Shown: positions 36,711 to 46,000 of the stretch, piece after piece
Numbering within the stretch: position 1 is the first letter of the stretch
How the letters are laid out: every line of letters starts with the position of its first letter
Assembly: GCA_945903445.1 (NCBI GenBank)
Contig: CAMDNZ010000001.1
Coordinates: forward strand, 1 to 64,000
Direction of reading: 5' to 3'
DNA: 64,000 nucleotides
Source of the DNA: Bordetella parapertussis
GTDB lineage: Bacteria > Pseudomonadota > Gammaproteobacteria > Burkholderiales > Burkholderiaceae_B
The notes under the pieces: generated by a model
Database searches by the model: none
Told to the model about the DNA's origin: nothing
The model's input: only the letters and a program-made list of their open reading frames with translations
Made by a program: the position numbers and the translations under genes

Positions 36711-37097
36711 CGACTGTTCAGGCTATGAGCGATAAGAAACTGTGTTCGAGTATGCACCAAATGTTCGCAACTCGACATCCCAGAAAGCTTGCAGCTTCTC
36801 ATCGCGCTGACCAGCGGGCGTGGCGTTCGACGGGTTGTCGCTGTCGCAGGCAGCGGGCAAGCACATGGGGCCAGCCGAGTAACCGTGACGGCCTGATCTG
36901 CGGCGTTAATAAGGAATTACAGTATGTGCGTAATTAATTCGGCGATTAAGGTTTGAAATGGTGCGTTGCAGGATTACGTTTGCGTTATGACCGAAAACCT
37001 GGCGAAACGCCAATAAATCGCGGTTCTCGACAAAGCAGTGGCACGCCAGTTGCCGCATACGGACTGCGGCAGCGTTGCCGCAAACAAGGAGTGAGCC
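36711..37097. other. Divergent intergenic region
   Basis: About 390 bases between the LysE gene (minus) and the small gene at 37098 (plus). It contains an AT-rich stretch near 36905-36950 with an imperfect inverted repeat, AATTAC (36915-36920) and GTAATT (36930-36935), which could be a promoter or operator. Short frames here lack ribosome sites and resemble nothing I know. Confidence 0.4.
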
Positions 37098-37274
37098 ATG
37101 CGTTCATCGATCAGACCCACCGCAGTGCAAGCCAATGACACGCGTCGCAGCGAGCAATACAGCCACGGGGACAAGCAAAACCGAAGCAAGAAGGACGGTC
37201 ATACCAGCCAGATCGGTTCAGGTCAGGATCAGCAAAGCGCTCGTCGGCCAGTAGGCGGACAACGCGGCCGATAA
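37098..37274 (+). CDS. Small hydrophilic basic protein (58 aa)
   Basis: A 58-codon frame that begins with ATG 37098 six bases after AAGGAG, an excellent ribosome site. The product starts MRSSIRPTAVQANDTRRSEQ and ends in PVGGQRGR. It is rich in Arg, Lys, Gln, Ser and Gly, has no hydrophobic segment or Cys, and looks intrinsically disordered, somewhat like general-stress or nucleic-acid-binding small proteins. A 14-bp hairpin begins nine bases after the stop, which supports a discrete transcript. Function unknown. Confidence 0.6.
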   Translation: MRSSIRPTAVQANDTRRSEQYSHGDKQNRSKKDGHTSQIGSGQDQQSARRPVGGQRGR

Positions 37275-37282
37275 GCCGCGAT

Positions 37283-37317
37283 GGGCGGCATGTGCCGCTG
37301 CCAGGCGCATGCCGCCC
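37283..37317 (+). terminator. Hairpin after the 58-aa gene
   Basis: GGGCGGCATGTGCC (37283-37296) pairs with GGCGCATGCCGCCC (37304-37317), 14 pairs with one G-U, over a 7-base loop. No T-tract follows. It directly trails the small gene's stop. Confidence 0.6.
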
Positions 37318-37431
37318 GCAGGTGGCTCGACCGCGCAAAGTTTGGTCCGAAAGGGCGCGCGGGGAAAATTCGAGCGAATCCAACGAGTTACGTACGGACT
37401 GTTGCCAATCGCGACGCTTGTCCGTAAACTA

Positions 37432-37455
37432 AACAATCAATCTAGATGGATTGTT
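37432..37455. promoter_or_regulatory. Palindromic operator upstream of TetR/SMR pair
   Basis: AACAATCAATCT and AGATGGATTGTT form a 24-bp inverted repeat with 11 of 12 positions matching, centred on TCTAGA. It ends five bases before the TetR start codon, where a bound TetR dimer would block its own promoter and the co-transcribed efflux gene. Confidence 0.75.
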
Positions 37456-37459
37456 AAAT

Positions 37460-38011
37460 ATGAATGTGACTCGCTCGAAACAACCGGAGGTCTTGAGGGC
37501 CCGCATCCTGCACGCTGCGCAACAGGTCCTATTGGAAGATGGATTTGCCCATTTGACCCAAGAACGTGTGCTTCACAAGCTGGACATATCGAAGGGGGGG
37601 CTGCAACACCATTTCCGCACCAAACAACAACTTCTCGATGGTCTGTTCGCTCATCTGTTCGAGATATTTGCCGCGCAGTATGCCGAACAACTGACCCTGG
37701 AACCCGATGGGCCGGCCCGGCATGTGCGGGCCTATATACGGGCTTCGCTGGCCAACGCGCAGGACGCGGGGCAAAGCGGCCGGGCCATCACGTTGATGGC
37801 GATCAACAATCCCGTGTATCAGACGCAGTGGGCCCACCTGTTGGGTCAGATGCTGAAGTCCGATGCACTCGATCGCGGCACCCAGCTCGCATGTCAGCTT
37901 TTTGCCGACGGGCTGTGGTTCAGCTTTGTGTTCGGGCCCGCACTCGACAGCGAAGCAATCGATGAAGCGCTGCAAAAAATCTATTCACTCACGGAAAATT
38001 CTCATGGCTAA
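37460..38011 (+). CDS. TetR family regulator of the SMR pump
   Basis: 183-aa repressor. Helix-turn-helix: GFAHLTQERVLHKLDISKGG then LQHHFRTKQQLLDGLF. The C-terminal half (DAGQSGRAITLMAINNPVYQ and GLWFSFVFGP) is the ligand domain. ATG 37460 is used; TTG 37451 is in frame. Its end overlaps the efflux gene by eight bases, so the two form an operon, and it likely controls both through the palindrome just upstream. The inducer, perhaps a cationic compound, is inferred from the pump family. Confidence 0.88.
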   Translation: MNVTRSKQPEVLRARILHAAQQVLLEDGFAHLTQERVLHKLDISKGGLQHHFRTKQQLLDGLFAHLFEIFAAQYAEQLTLEPDGPARHVRAYIRASLANAQDAGQSGRAITLMAINNPVYQTQWAHLLGQMLKSDALDRGTQLACQLFADGLWFSFVFGPALDSEAIDEALQKIYSLTENSHG

Positions 38012-38339
38012 TCCCTTTTTCTTACTTAGCATTGCTATCGTTTCCGAAGTCATCGCCACGACGGCGCTGAAGTCTTCCGACGGGTTCACCCGGCTGGTGC
38101 CCAGCCTCATCGTTGTGCTGGGCTATGTGACGGCCTTCTACTTTCTGTCGCTCGTGCTGCGTACGATTCCCACGGGCATCGCCTATGCCATCTGGGCCGG
38201 GGTCGGCATTGTGCTGGTCTCCATCGTTGCCTGGATCGTTCATAAACAGACGCTCGACATGCCGGCGATTCTCGGACTCGGCATGATTGTCGGTGGCGTG
38301 TTCGTGGTCAACGTGTTTTCGAAAAGCGTCGGGCACTGA
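38004..38339 (+). CDS. SMR (EmrE/QacE-like) multidrug efflux protein
   Basis: 111-aa inner-membrane protein with four helices that works as an antiparallel dimer and exchanges protons for cationic compounds. The essential acidic residue is Glu15 in IAIVSEVIATTALKSS. GFTRLVPS, TIPTGIAYAIWAGVGIVLVS and the closing GMIVGGVFVVNVFSK match the Qac/EmrE branch rather than SugE. Starts inside the end of its TetR regulator gene; a hairpin with a short T-run follows. Confidence 0.92.
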   Translation: MANPFFLLSIAIVSEVIATTALKSSDGFTRLVPSLIVVLGYVTAFYFLSLVLRTIPTGIAYAIWAGVGIVLVSIVAWIVHKQTLDMPAILGLGMIVGGVFVVNVFSKSVGH

Positions 38340-38443
38340 CATAGTCGGCACTTCCCTGATCGGCACAAGGCATTCCGTGCGAAGTGCTTGGCGCAGCATA
38401 ATGACGGATTCACCCGGATGCCTCGCTAGTGTAGCTAGCTGAC

Positions 38444-38473
38444 ACGGCCCTCGCGTTTCGCCAGGGCCGTTTT
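38444..38473 (+). terminator. Terminator after the SMR gene
   Basis: ACGGCCCT (38444-38451) pairs with AGGGCCGT (38463-38470), followed by TTTT. Located about 105 bases past the SMR stop. Confidence 0.65.
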
Positions 38474-38846
38474 CGCAGTTTGGCCGCGTCGGGCTTGGTT
38501 GCAGATCTGGTTAACGCTGATCGGCTCTATGTAAATGGCGGGCAGAGCAGGGGATGCCCAGTGTTCGTTAATCGGAATACGCTAAGAACGATATTCCCGA
38601 ATGATTGATGAATCGGACGTCGCGAAGCATCGATTCTCATGTTCTGGGCAAATTTTCAGCACTGGGTGCAGCCGCTGGTGGCAAGCGCAAGGGCGCTCGG
38701 CGCAGAATCAGTTGCGCACGCTCAAGGTGGCGGTACGCGCCTGATGCTCGCCCTTGGCCACAGGCTTGGGCCCGGCGCGATGGAACCTTTTTGCGCTCCC
38801 GGGTTACTGAAGACCCGGAACACTTCATCAAAGGATGGGAACGTGT
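38474..38846 (+). other. Leader region of the chaperone/substrate cluster
   Basis: About 370 bases with no convincing gene. It should hold the promoter for the plus-strand cluster starting at 38847. A hairpin CCGGGT (38799-38804)/ACCCGG (38813-38818) sits shortly before the first ribosome site. I did not find a clear PIP-box (TTCG-N16-TTCG) or -24/-12 promoter. Confidence 0.4.
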
Positions 38847-39338
38847 ATGGACTTCAACTCCGCTAACGATTTGCGGCAATGGGCCGCAAGCATCGAGACA
38901 GCACTGGGGATCACGCTGGGTAGTACCGAGACGGGCGCTTTCGTCTTGCACTCGACTGCGGGAGCCATGCTCGGTATCGAACCCGTGCCCGGCATGCGCG
39001 CTCTGGCCTTGACCGGACAGATCGGTGTTGCGGACGGCGTGTTCGGCGAGCGCAAGTTGCGCGCCTTACTGGCCTTGAATTTGACGGCGGGTTTATCCGG
39101 CACCGGCGTGATTGGCGTGGCACCGGACTCCCAAGCCGTGCTGGTGCGTCTGCTGTGGACGCCTGTAGAAACGGCCTGGACCGAAGAGATATTCACCGCT
39201 GTACTAGCCGCTTTTGCAGAGCATGTGGATGCTTTATCGGCGGCCCTGGCAAACGGTGAGATCGAGCAGGTTCTCACTGCCTTCTCCGATCGTCCGCCGG
39301 TAACCCATATTGTCGGCGATTCGCCCAACTTGGCCTAG
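38847..39338 (+). CDS. CesT-like type III secretion chaperone
   Basis: 163-aa small acidic cytosolic protein with the class I T3SS chaperone layout: an N-terminal helix (NDLRQWAASIETALGI), beta strands with FVLHSTAGAMLGIEPV and LALTGQIGV, then LRALLALNLTAGLSGTGVIG, VAPDSQAVLVRLLWTPVE and a C-terminal helix EEIFTAVLAAFAEHVDALSAAL. Such dimers bind the N-terminus of a secreted effector. ATG 38847 follows AAGGATGG; ATG 38835 is also in frame. No secretion apparatus genes are in the window. Two paralogous genes follow at once, 14 bases away. Confidence 0.75.
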   Translation: MDFNSANDLRQWAASIETALGITLGSTETGAFVLHSTAGAMLGIEPVPGMRALALTGQIGVADGVFGERKLRALLALNLTAGLSGTGVIGVAPDSQAVLVRLLWTPVETAWTEEIFTAVLAAFAEHVDALSAALANGEIEQVLTAFSDRPPVTHIVGDSPNLA

Positions 39339-39352
39339 GTCGGGAGATTGCC

Positions 39353-39898
39353 ATGCTGATCGGCAACACGATTTCGGTTCCGATGACGCCCATAGCGGAC
39401 ACGGCGCTGCCCGCTACGATCGCTTCCACCGCGTTGACCACCCTGTCGAGCGCCATTTCCGCCGTCGGCATCGACAGCGGCGCGGCGATGGAGTTTATCG
39501 GCAGCGCGGGCAGCACGGGTATGGCGATCAAAGACGGTGCGATGGGCTTGTCGAATGCGTATAAATCGGTGTCTTCGTTCGCGCAATGGATGCGGGGTGG
39601 CGACCCGGTCAGCACGCAGTCTCTCGCCTCCTTGGCGCACGGTATAAACGCCGCGGTACTGCTCGATAAAGCAGGCGGCACGCTACTTGGGCTCAGCGGC
39701 TACACGAATATAGCGAATGCTGTCGTGAACGTGTCGAACATCGTCTCGGGCGTGCAGAGCGGCAACATGACGCAAGTCGCTTTTTCCGGTGCGAAGTTAT
39801 GCGTGTGCTTGGCGCTGTCGGGTAATCCCGCGGCGGGCTTTGCAGTGACTTCCGCCGAGATGCTGTACAACCGCTTTGCCTCTCCACAGGGTGCTTAG
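39353..39898 (+). CDS. Putative secreted substrate, tandem paralogue 1
   Basis: 181-aa Ala/Gly/Ser/Thr-rich protein with no recognised domain. It has a polar N-terminal ~40 residues, hydrophobic or amphipathic helical stretches and a conserved C-terminal block: GNMTQVAFSGAKLCV, LALSGNPAAGF, EMLYNRFASPQGA. The same block and length recur in the next gene, with about half of the last ~90 residues identical by eye and no gaps. No Sec signal. CGGGAG precedes ATG 39353. Adjacent to a CesT-like chaperone, so a type III effector or translocon-type substrate is plausible, but this is inference. Confidence 0.7.
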   Translation: MLIGNTISVPMTPIADTALPATIASTALTTLSSAISAVGIDSGAAMEFIGSAGSTGMAIKDGAMGLSNAYKSVSSFAQWMRGGDPVSTQSLASLAHGINAAVLLDKAGGTLLGLSGYTNIANAVVNVSNIVSGVQSGNMTQVAFSGAKLCVCLALSGNPAAGFAVTSAEMLYNRFASPQGA

Positions 39899-39951
39899 AA
39901 CGCGGTGTGACAAGTGAGCTTGACGTACTAACTTCAATTGAGAGATTCGAC

Positions 39952-40497
39952 ATGGCAATTCCTAGTTTACCGCCCAGTTCAGTGCCCCACGCCCCAATAC
40001 CGGCCTCGAACGGTGAGGTTCCGCCTGCGACACCTCCGAGTATGCTGAGCGTACTGTTCAAGGCCATCCAGTCCATAAGTAGCGACAATAAAACGGCGAC
40101 TAGTTTTTTGAACATGGCGGGGACATTGAAAGAAAGCGTCTACGCTGCAACCGATACTTTCCGTTCGGCCCAAACCTGGGGCCAGTGGCTGCAGGGCGGC
40201 GCCGCGCTAGCGATGAGCGGAGTCAATGCGTTGGCGTATGGGCTCAATGCCCTCATTGCACTGGATAAAGCGTGCGACGGCGCGCTTGGGGTGCGTAATC
40301 ATTCGGGTGTGGTGGAAGGCGCCGCGAATCTGTCCAAACTGGCTTCCGGTTTGCAGAACGGCAATCTGGCGCAAGTCGTTTTTTCTGGCGCGAAGCTGTG
40401 TGCCCTGGTTGCGCTATCCGGCAACCCTAATGCGAATGCCGTCATTGCTACTGCCGAATCCATGTATGAGCGATATGCAAAGCCTCAAACGGCTTAA
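39952..40497 (+). CDS. Putative secreted substrate, tandem paralogue 2
   Basis: 181-aa paralogue of the preceding gene. The N-terminus differs and is Pro/Ser-rich (MAIPSLPPSSVPHAPIPA), as in many type III substrates. The shared part includes GQWLQGGAAL, ALAYGLNALIALDKA, GNLAQVVFSGAKLCA, LVALSGNPNAN and ESMYERYAKPQTA. It carries two Cys in the shared region, one (KLC) common to both copies. GAGAG precedes ATG 39952. Probably the same transcript as the chaperone. Function unknown. Confidence 0.7.
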   Translation: MAIPSLPPSSVPHAPIPASNGEVPPATPPSMLSVLFKAIQSISSDNKTATSFLNMAGTLKESVYAATDTFRSAQTWGQWLQGGAALAMSGVNALAYGLNALIALDKACDGALGVRNHSGVVEGAANLSKLASGLQNGNLAQVVFSGAKLCALVALSGNPNANAVIATAESMYERYAKPQTA

Positions 40498-40662
40498 TGA
40501 TCACGCGATGCGTATCGTCGTGTGCGCAAGCGGGGTGCACTGACGAGATAGCAAGAAAGTGGCGGCCTCGGCAGCCATTTTAATGTTAGTTAACATAATA
40601 CACATTATGCGAATTTGTTAGCGTGGCAGTCTGTCGATTCCGACTCATCCTTTCACAGCCTG

Positions 40663-41424
40663 TCATAGCGAAAAAATCACCGCCAGTGCGTCCTCGACAC
40701 GGTAGACCTTTTGTTCGACGCACTGGGGTGCAGCCAATGAGATTATCGATCCTTCGGCGTAGTAATAGCTGGGGATCGGCGTGTCGCAAACTGAAAAGCA
40801 TGCCGATATCCACAGCGTCGTCTGGTTAGGTCGGTTCAGTGGAAACCGATAGTGCTGCAGGGTATCTTCGGCATGATCGAGATAGAATTGGCTGCTGCCT
40901 TGGGTCTGACGATCCTGGTACATCGGATTCATCCAGAAGGTGTTGACGCCGTTTCGATGCCTGGCGACCACAGATGAAATGTTCTGGGGTGGAATGCGAT
41001 CGACGGCCACCCATTCCTGCACCCGACGGGACATTCTGAGCGAATTCAACGAGAGCGGCGCCAACGGGTTGTAGCTCTGAAAGTAATCGACCGTGGCAGG
41101 CGCGCTGTAGAAATTCGAATCTGCACGAATGCTGTATACGTACGTGGTGGCCCGTTCCCGCAAATGACTGGCTACCAGTTCGTCGACCATATGGAAGCTG
41201 GCCATCGTCGAGACGAACGCCGAGGTTCGCGCCGCGCCTGTGCATGTATGCCCGTTCACATGGGCAACGATATTGTGATCGTTGCCCCACGCTCGGAACC
41301 CGTGAACGAAGATTTCGTCGGGCGGCCGAGTATCGACACGGTAGACGAGGCTGGGTGGCGTGGCCAGCGACACGCCCTGCGATATGAACAAAATCGCCGA
41401 CACGAGAACGAAGCACGTGCGCAT
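40663..41424 (-). CDS. Pertussis-toxin-S1-like ADP-ribosyltransferase (A subunit 1)
   Basis: 253-aa secreted protein. Signal peptide is residues 1-21 (MRTCFVLVSAILFISQGVSLA). The mature part follows pertussis toxin S1: VYRVDTRPPDEIF with catalytic Arg29, GFRAWGNDHNIVAHV with His55, FVSTMAS with Ser72-Thr73, YVYSIRADSNFY, and catalytic Glu137 just before VDRIPPQNI. Cys61 and Cys209 match the S1 disulphide; Cys213 and Cys235 are extra. The tail EQKVYRVEDALAVIFSL resembles the S1 end that enters the B pentamer. Start ATG 41424 follows GAAGGA. No B gene is adjacent. S1 modifies Gi-type G proteins; the target here is unknown. Confidence 0.88.
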   Translation of the reverse strand: MRTCFVLVSAILFISQGVSLATPPSLVYRVDTRPPDEIFVHGFRAWGNDHNIVAHVNGHTCTGAARTSAFVSTMASFHMVDELVASHLRERATTYVYSIRADSNFYSAPATVDYFQSYNPLAPLSLNSLRMSRRVQEWVAVDRIPPQNISSVVARHRNGVNTFWMNPMYQDRQTQGSSQFYLDHAEDTLQHYRFPLNRPNQTTLWISACFSVCDTPIPSYYYAEGSIISLAAPQCVEQKVYRVEDALAVIFSL

Positions 41425-41549
41425 AGCAATCCTTCAAGACCGAATTTCCGTAAAAACGGTAGTCAGGTGAACGTGCGCAGCGCCCGAACACCCTGCTCTA
41501 TCCATTACATCCAATCGAGAAACCGGGTTTAATGTAGATCGATCCAAAA

Positions 41550-43007
41550 TTACAAACGGTGCGCGCCTGCTGTTTGTTTAGGAACGGCAGCTGGCCATCC
41601 GCCCGCCAAGGATTTATATAACGCGACCAAGGCGGTGGCTTCCCGCGCTTTGCTTTGCGCCAGAAGATCCTCTGCATCCAGACGGGTCCGTTCGGCGGCC
41701 AGAACGTCCAGCACGCTGATCGCCCCGACCTCGAATTGCAGCCGCGACACCTTAACCGCACGTTCGCTCGAGCGCGCTGCACGGTTTAATGCCGCCCTTT
41801 CGTCATGGGCAGATGTCAGCCGCAGCAAGGCATTCTCGGTTTCCTCCATCGCTCTGAGCACGGTTCGTTCGTACTGAGCCATGGCACCGGCGGCTTGCGC
41901 GTCGGTCGCGGCAATGCGTGCCCTCACCCGTCCAATATCCAGAAACGAGCCGTCGATGCCCAGCGTTACGGCTCGCATTTCGCTGTCGCGACCGAAGAGC
42001 GCCCCGACGGATAATGCCTGCGAGCCAAGTAGACCGCCCAGCGTGAAACGCGGGAACAAGTCGGCGGTGGCCACGCCGATCCGGGCCGTAGCGGCATGTA
42101 AGCGGCGTTCGGCCGCCACGACATCCGGACGACGGCGCAGCAAATCGCCGGGCGTACCCGGATCGATCAGTGCGGGCAGGACCGCTTGCGGCACAGGCCT
42201 GGCCAGCGCTTCGGCCAAAGCAGTGGGCGTCTGGCCGCTCAATACGGCGATACGGTGCGCGAGCACGGCAGCCTCGGCTGCCAGCGGTGGAAGCCTGGCT
42301 TCGGTCAGCGCCAGTTGGGCGTGGGTTCGATCGCTGTCGAACGCGGTGCCCCGCCCGTTCTCTAGCAAGGTCTCGATCAATCCAAGCGTCTCGCGTTGAT
42401 TGTCGGCATTGCCTCGCGCCACTGTCCATTGAGCTTGCGCGCCACGCATACGGAAATAGGCATCGGCCAACTCGGCGACGATCGCGACCTGTACTGTCGC
42501 GAGATCGCTGGCGAGCGCTTCGGTATCGGCACGCTGTGCCTCGATGCTGCGCCGGATCCGTCCAAAGAAATCCAGCTCCCAGACCGCCGTCAGGCGGGTA
42601 TCGAACTGCTCGCCATCGCGTTGTTCGCGGTCGGCGGTCGGCATCTGCGATGCACTGGAGCGGCCAGTTCGTGCTTGTGCCTGAGCGCCCAGTGTCGGGT
42701 AACGATCGAAGCGTGCGCCGCCCAACAATGCATTGGCCCGATCGTAATTCGCCATCGCGATGCGAATATCGTGATTGGCGCTCAACGCCTGCTCGATTAA
42801 GGCAGTCAGCTGCTCATCGCCTAGATTGCGCCAGAACGCAGCATCGGCGGCCGGGGTGGCCATGGGCCGGTCTTGCGGCGAGGGCTGGCGTGCGAAGCGC
42901 TCGGCCTGCGGCGTATGGGGCGCCTTGTAGTCCGGCCCTAGCGTACATGCTGCAAGCAGCGCACTTACGGCAAACGTGGCCATTGAAGGCAAAACGCGAT
43001 CAAGCAT
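41550..43007 (-). CDS. RND efflux outer-membrane channel lipoprotein (OprM/NodT family)
   Basis: 485-aa outer-membrane factor that forms the trimeric exit duct. Signal peptide with lipobox ends at Cys21 (ALLAACTLGPDYK). It has two OEP repeats, with FWRNLGDEQLTALIEQAL and VWELDFFGRIRRSIEAQ in the first and IDPGTPGDLLRRRPDVVAAERRL and FPRFTLGGLLG in the second. Start ATG 43007 has AGGAGAAAG upstream and overlaps the permease stop by eight bases. Last gene of the adaptor-permease-channel operon. Confidence 0.92.
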   Translation of the reverse strand: MLDRVLPSMATFAVSALLAACTLGPDYKAPHTPQAERFARQPSPQDRPMATPAADAAFWRNLGDEQLTALIEQALSANHDIRIAMANYDRANALLGGARFDRYPTLGAQAQARTGRSSASQMPTADREQRDGEQFDTRLTAVWELDFFGRIRRSIEAQRADTEALASDLATVQVAIVAELADAYFRMRGAQAQWTVARGNADNQRETLGLIETLLENGRGTAFDSDRTHAQLALTEARLPPLAAEAAVLAHRIAVLSGQTPTALAEALARPVPQAVLPALIDPGTPGDLLRRRPDVVAAERRLHAATARIGVATADLFPRFTLGGLLGSQALSVGALFGRDSEMRAVTLGIDGSFLDIGRVRARIAATDAQAAGAMAQYERTVLRAMEETENALLRLTSAHDERAALNRAARSSERAVKVSRLQFEVGAISVLDVLAAERTRLDAEDLLAQSKAREATALVALYKSLAGGWPAAVPKQTAGAHRL

Positions 43008-46000
43008 GAGCTTTCTCCTGAGCGGATGCCAAGGGCGTGCGACGATCGCCGCGCGTGGCCAGCCGCCGCAATGCGACGTAAAAAACCGGGGTGAGAACCA
43101 AACCGAACAGCGTGACGCCCAGCATGCCGGCAAACACCGTCACGCCCATGGCCTGGCGCACCTCCGCCCCTGCCCCGCTGCTGATCATCAGCGGCACGAC
43201 GCCGGCGATGAACGCAATCGAGGTCATGACGATGGGACGCAGGCGCAGGCGGCACGCCTGCAGCGCTGCCTCGACAATGCTCATGCCACGGCCCTCCAAC
43301 TCGCGCGCGAACTCCACGATCAGGATGGCGTTCTTGCACGCCAGGCCAATCAGCACCACCAAGCCGATTTGAACGAAAATGTTGTTATCGCCACCGGTCA
43401 GCCACACACCTACCAGCGCCGACAACAGACACATCGGCACGATCAGAATCACCGCCAATGGCAAGGTCCAGCTTTCGTATAAGGCCGCCAGCACCAGAAA
43501 CACCAGCAACACCGCCAGCGGAAACACTATCAAGGCCGCATTGCCTTGCGTGACCTGTTGATAGCTCAGATCGGTCCATTCGAGCTGCATGCCGCTGGGC
43601 AGAACCCGATCAGCCACGGACTGCACGGTCGTCAGTGCCTGCGACGAGGACACCATGCGGGCGTCGGCCTCGCCGATTAAATCCGCTGCCGGATAGCCGT
43701 TGTAACGGATCACGGGGTCAGGACCATAGCTCTCGCGAATATCGACCACACTGCCGATCGGCACCATGTCGCCTCGAGCGTTACGCGTTCGCAGGTTGGC
43801 AATGTCTTCGACCGATTGGCGAAACGGCGCATCGGCCTGAGCCATCACGCGGAAGGTTCGACCGAATCGGGTAAAGTCGTTGACGTAGGTCGAGCCCAGA
43901 TAAACCTGCAACGTCTCGAACACATCGGTCACGCCCACGCCTTGCGCATTGGCCTTGCTGCGATCGACCTCAGCGTCCAATTGGGGAACGTTGGCTTGGA
44001 AAGAGCTAATGGGATACTGAAAGCCCGGTTGCTGCACTACTGCGCCCGCCATCGTTTGCATGGCAGCGTTCAAGGCTGCAAAACCCGCCGCGCCGCGATC
44101 CTGGATATACAACGAGTAACCCGAACCCGTGCCCAGGCCCATGATGGCCGGCGGCATGATGGCAAACGCCAGTCCCTCTTCAATGGCGGTAAATTTGCCG
44201 TTCAGCTCGGTCGCGATCTCCTGCGCTGAACGCGTGCGTCGATCGAATGGCGATAAGCCTACGAACACCACACCGCTATTGGACGTGTTGGTCTGCGAAA
44301 GCGCATTGAAGCCGGGGAAGCTGACTGCGTTGGCAACGCCTTCTGTGCGCAGAACGATCTCGCTGACTCGTTTGAGGGTGGCGTCGGTGCGATCGATCGA
44401 CGCGCCATCCGGCATCTTGACCGCAGCAATCAAATACAGTTTGTCCTGAGTGGGAATAAAACCGCCAGGCACTGCCTTGAACATCGCTCCTGTGGCCACC
44501 AGCAAGACAAGATACACCGCGAAAACTGCGCCTCGGCGCCCCAGCGTTTTGGCGACCCCATTGCCGTATGCGTTTGAGCCACGCTTGAACCAGCGATTAA
44601 AGCCCCGGAACGTGGGTCCCAGTAAGCGGTTCATTTTACGAGTCAACCAATCGGGCCGTGCGTCGTGCGATTTAAGCAAGAGTGCCGCCAGTGCGGGCGA
44701 TAGCGTCAACGAATTGATGGCAGAGATGACTGTCGAAATGGCGATGGTGACCGCGAACTGCTTATAGAACTGACCGGTGACACCGGACAGGAACGCCATT
44801 GGCACGAACACCGCGCACAGCACCAACGCAATCGCGACGATCGGCCCGCTCACCTCGCGCATGGCCTGGTGCGCAGCAGCCAAGGGCGCCAATCCCTCTT
44901 CGATGTTGCGCTCGACGTTCTCGACCACGACGATTGCGTCGTCGACAACGATCCCGATGGCCAATACCAAGCCAAATAAGGTCAGTGTGTTGATGGAGAA
45001 TCCCAGTGCCAACAGCACGGCGAACGTCCCCACGACCGACACCGGCACGGCGATCAGCGGGATGATCGAGGCGCGCCAAGTCTGAAGAAACAGGATCACG
45101 ACCAGCACGACCAGGAAGATCGCCTCACCCAGCGTGGTGATGACCGACTTGATCGAGTCGCGCACGAAGATGGTGGGGTCGTACGCCACCTTCCACGTCA
45201 TGCCAGGCGGAAAACGCCGGGAGAGTTCCGTCATCTTGGCGCGGACTTGATCCGAAATGTCGATGGCATTAGCCCCGGGCGATTCGAAAATAGGAATGGC
45301 CACGGCCTGATCGTTGTCCAGGTAGGCGCGCAAGGCGTAATCCGATGCCCCCAGCTCGATTCGCGCGACATCGCCCAGGCGCGTCACTTGACCTTGATCG
45401 CCGGTCTTGACGACGATGTTGGCAAACTCTTCTTCGGTCGCCAAGCGCCCTTGTGCATTAATGGAAAGCAAAAAGTCGGCGCGATTCGGGTTGGGCGGCG
45501 CACCGAGCTGGCCCGCCGAAACCTGGACGTTCTGCCGGCTGACGGCGGCCACGACTTCGCCTGCGGTCAAACCCAGATTGGCAATCTTGCTGGGATCCAG
45601 CCAGAGCCGCATCGAGTAGTCGCCCGAACCGAACAGACGGGCGTCGCCTACGCCTTGGATCCGGGCCAGCTCGTCGCGCACATGCAAGACGGCATAGTTG
45701 CGCAGATAGAGCGCGTCGTACTGCCCCGTCGGTGCAAGCAGGTGAACCACCATCGTGATATTGGGCGACTGTTTCGCAGTCACGACACCTTGGCGTCGGA
45801 CGGCCTCGGGCAAACGTGCCTCGGCCTGCGCCACGCGGTTCTGCACTTTCACCTGAGCGTCGTCCGGATCGGTACCTGGGCGAAACGTGACCGTCAGCGC
45901 CAGCACGCCGTCGCTGCCGTCCACCGATTTCATGTAGAGCATGTCCTCGACGCCGGTGATGGCCTCTTCCAAGGGCGCAGCCACGGTTTCGGCGATTTCC

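Noticed and set aside
36953..37138. 61-codon plus-strand frame overlapping the 58-aa gene
   Set aside because: Different frame without a ribosome site; the 37098 frame has AAGGAG at ideal spacing.
38474..38846. T3SS regulator box (PIP-like TTCG-N16-TTCG) before the chaperone gene
   Set aside because: One TTCG half is present near 38563 but no partner at the right spacing.
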